From positions 9,176,001-9,240,000 of the forward strand of contig CM030932.1 of NCBI GenBank assembly GCA_018136815.1: DNA of 64,000 nucleotides. The letters are read 5' to 3'. The notes under the pieces are model-generated. The model saw only the letters and a list, made by a program, of their open reading frames with translations. It had not been told where the DNA came from and did no database searches. Positions 63,835-64,000 of this stretch are shown here, in pieces. Numbering within the stretch: the stretch's first letter is position 1; the number at the start of each line of letters is the position of its first letter. Both the position numbers and the translations under genes were made by a program. This DNA is from Isochrysis galbana. Its lineage: Eukaryota; Haptophyta; Isochrysidales; Isochrysidaceae.

Positions 63835-64000
63835 GGAAGCGGCCTTGCGGTGGCCGCCGCCGGCGTCGCGCTCGCCGTCGCGTCGGTGCCCCGAGGGCGC
63901 CACTTCTCGCACCCCCATCACACGCTCGGGACCGTCGCCTTCGCCCTCGCACTGCTGCAGCCGCTCAACGCGCTCGTGCGCGGCCCGCCCGCCGCCCGCA
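63835..64000 (+). CDS. Cytochrome b561-like membrane protein, partial at the window edge
   Basis: After a ccccccccccgctctctcag acceptor the frame reads GSGLAVAAAGVALAVASV (one transmembrane helix), then RHFSHPHHTLGTVAFALALL and QPLNALVRGPP, and runs off the window. The pattern His...HxxxG...LQPLNALVR is that of the b561/DOMON-ferric-reductase family, where the His residues bind haem and the LQP.NA..R motif starts the next segment. The upstream exon is not identified; it must lie in 63666-63800 or overlap the divergent gene. Confidence 0.6.

Overview
This window is nuclear DNA from a unicellular eukaryote, most likely a GC-rich microalga of the haptophyte or stramenopile kind. The grounds are: clear GT-AG spliceosomal introns of 43-300 bases, pyrimidine-rich leaders on some genes, a secreted or plastid-type N-terminus on one protein, and gene families shared by algae, oomycetes and fungi. 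I cannot name the species, and a lineage call from sequence alone is inference.

Layout. A JmjC ribosomal-oxygenase-like gene (747-2374, -) lies near the left end, after a short telomere-like inverted repeat. An orphan ORF (3966-4433, +) and a small single-span membrane protein (4549-5262, +) follow. Next comes an intronless 891-residue protein with a tyrosine-phosphatase-like CX5R motif (6312-8987, -). The stretch 9-14 kb is repeats. A secreted calcineurin-like phosphoesterase (14734-16041, -) and a coiled-coil/SAP/UBA protein (18741-21213, -) follow, then a complete non-autonomous hAT-like DNA transposon (21890-23104). The centre, 23671-40085 (+), is one giant gene of about twenty exons encoding roughly 4,300 residues. 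It is a DUF3638/DUF3645 protein with a SecA-like P-loop, a DEVD motif, a Glu-Gln repeat and four C-terminal EF-hands.

The right side holds an intronless SET/GRF/Myb chromatin protein (43413-46871, -), a two-PAS LOV-like protein (51215-52993, -), a small helical protein (55131-55487, +), a TPR protein (59535-60869, -), a truncated exon (60954-61195, -), a membrane protein (62904-63665, -) and the edge of a cytochrome b561-like gene (63835 onward, +). Between them lie retroelement remains.

At least five dispersed repeat families recur. Family I is a GC-rich retroposon with a (TTA)n tail and a 17-bp target duplication. Families II and III are related Ty3-like LTR elements. Family IV is a retroposon whose apparent sense strand ends in poly-T and which has a 16-bp target duplication. 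Family V is a short GC-rich repeat. The genes are housekeeping or signalling genes with no evident shared pathway, so the novelty lies in individual proteins and in the mobile elements.
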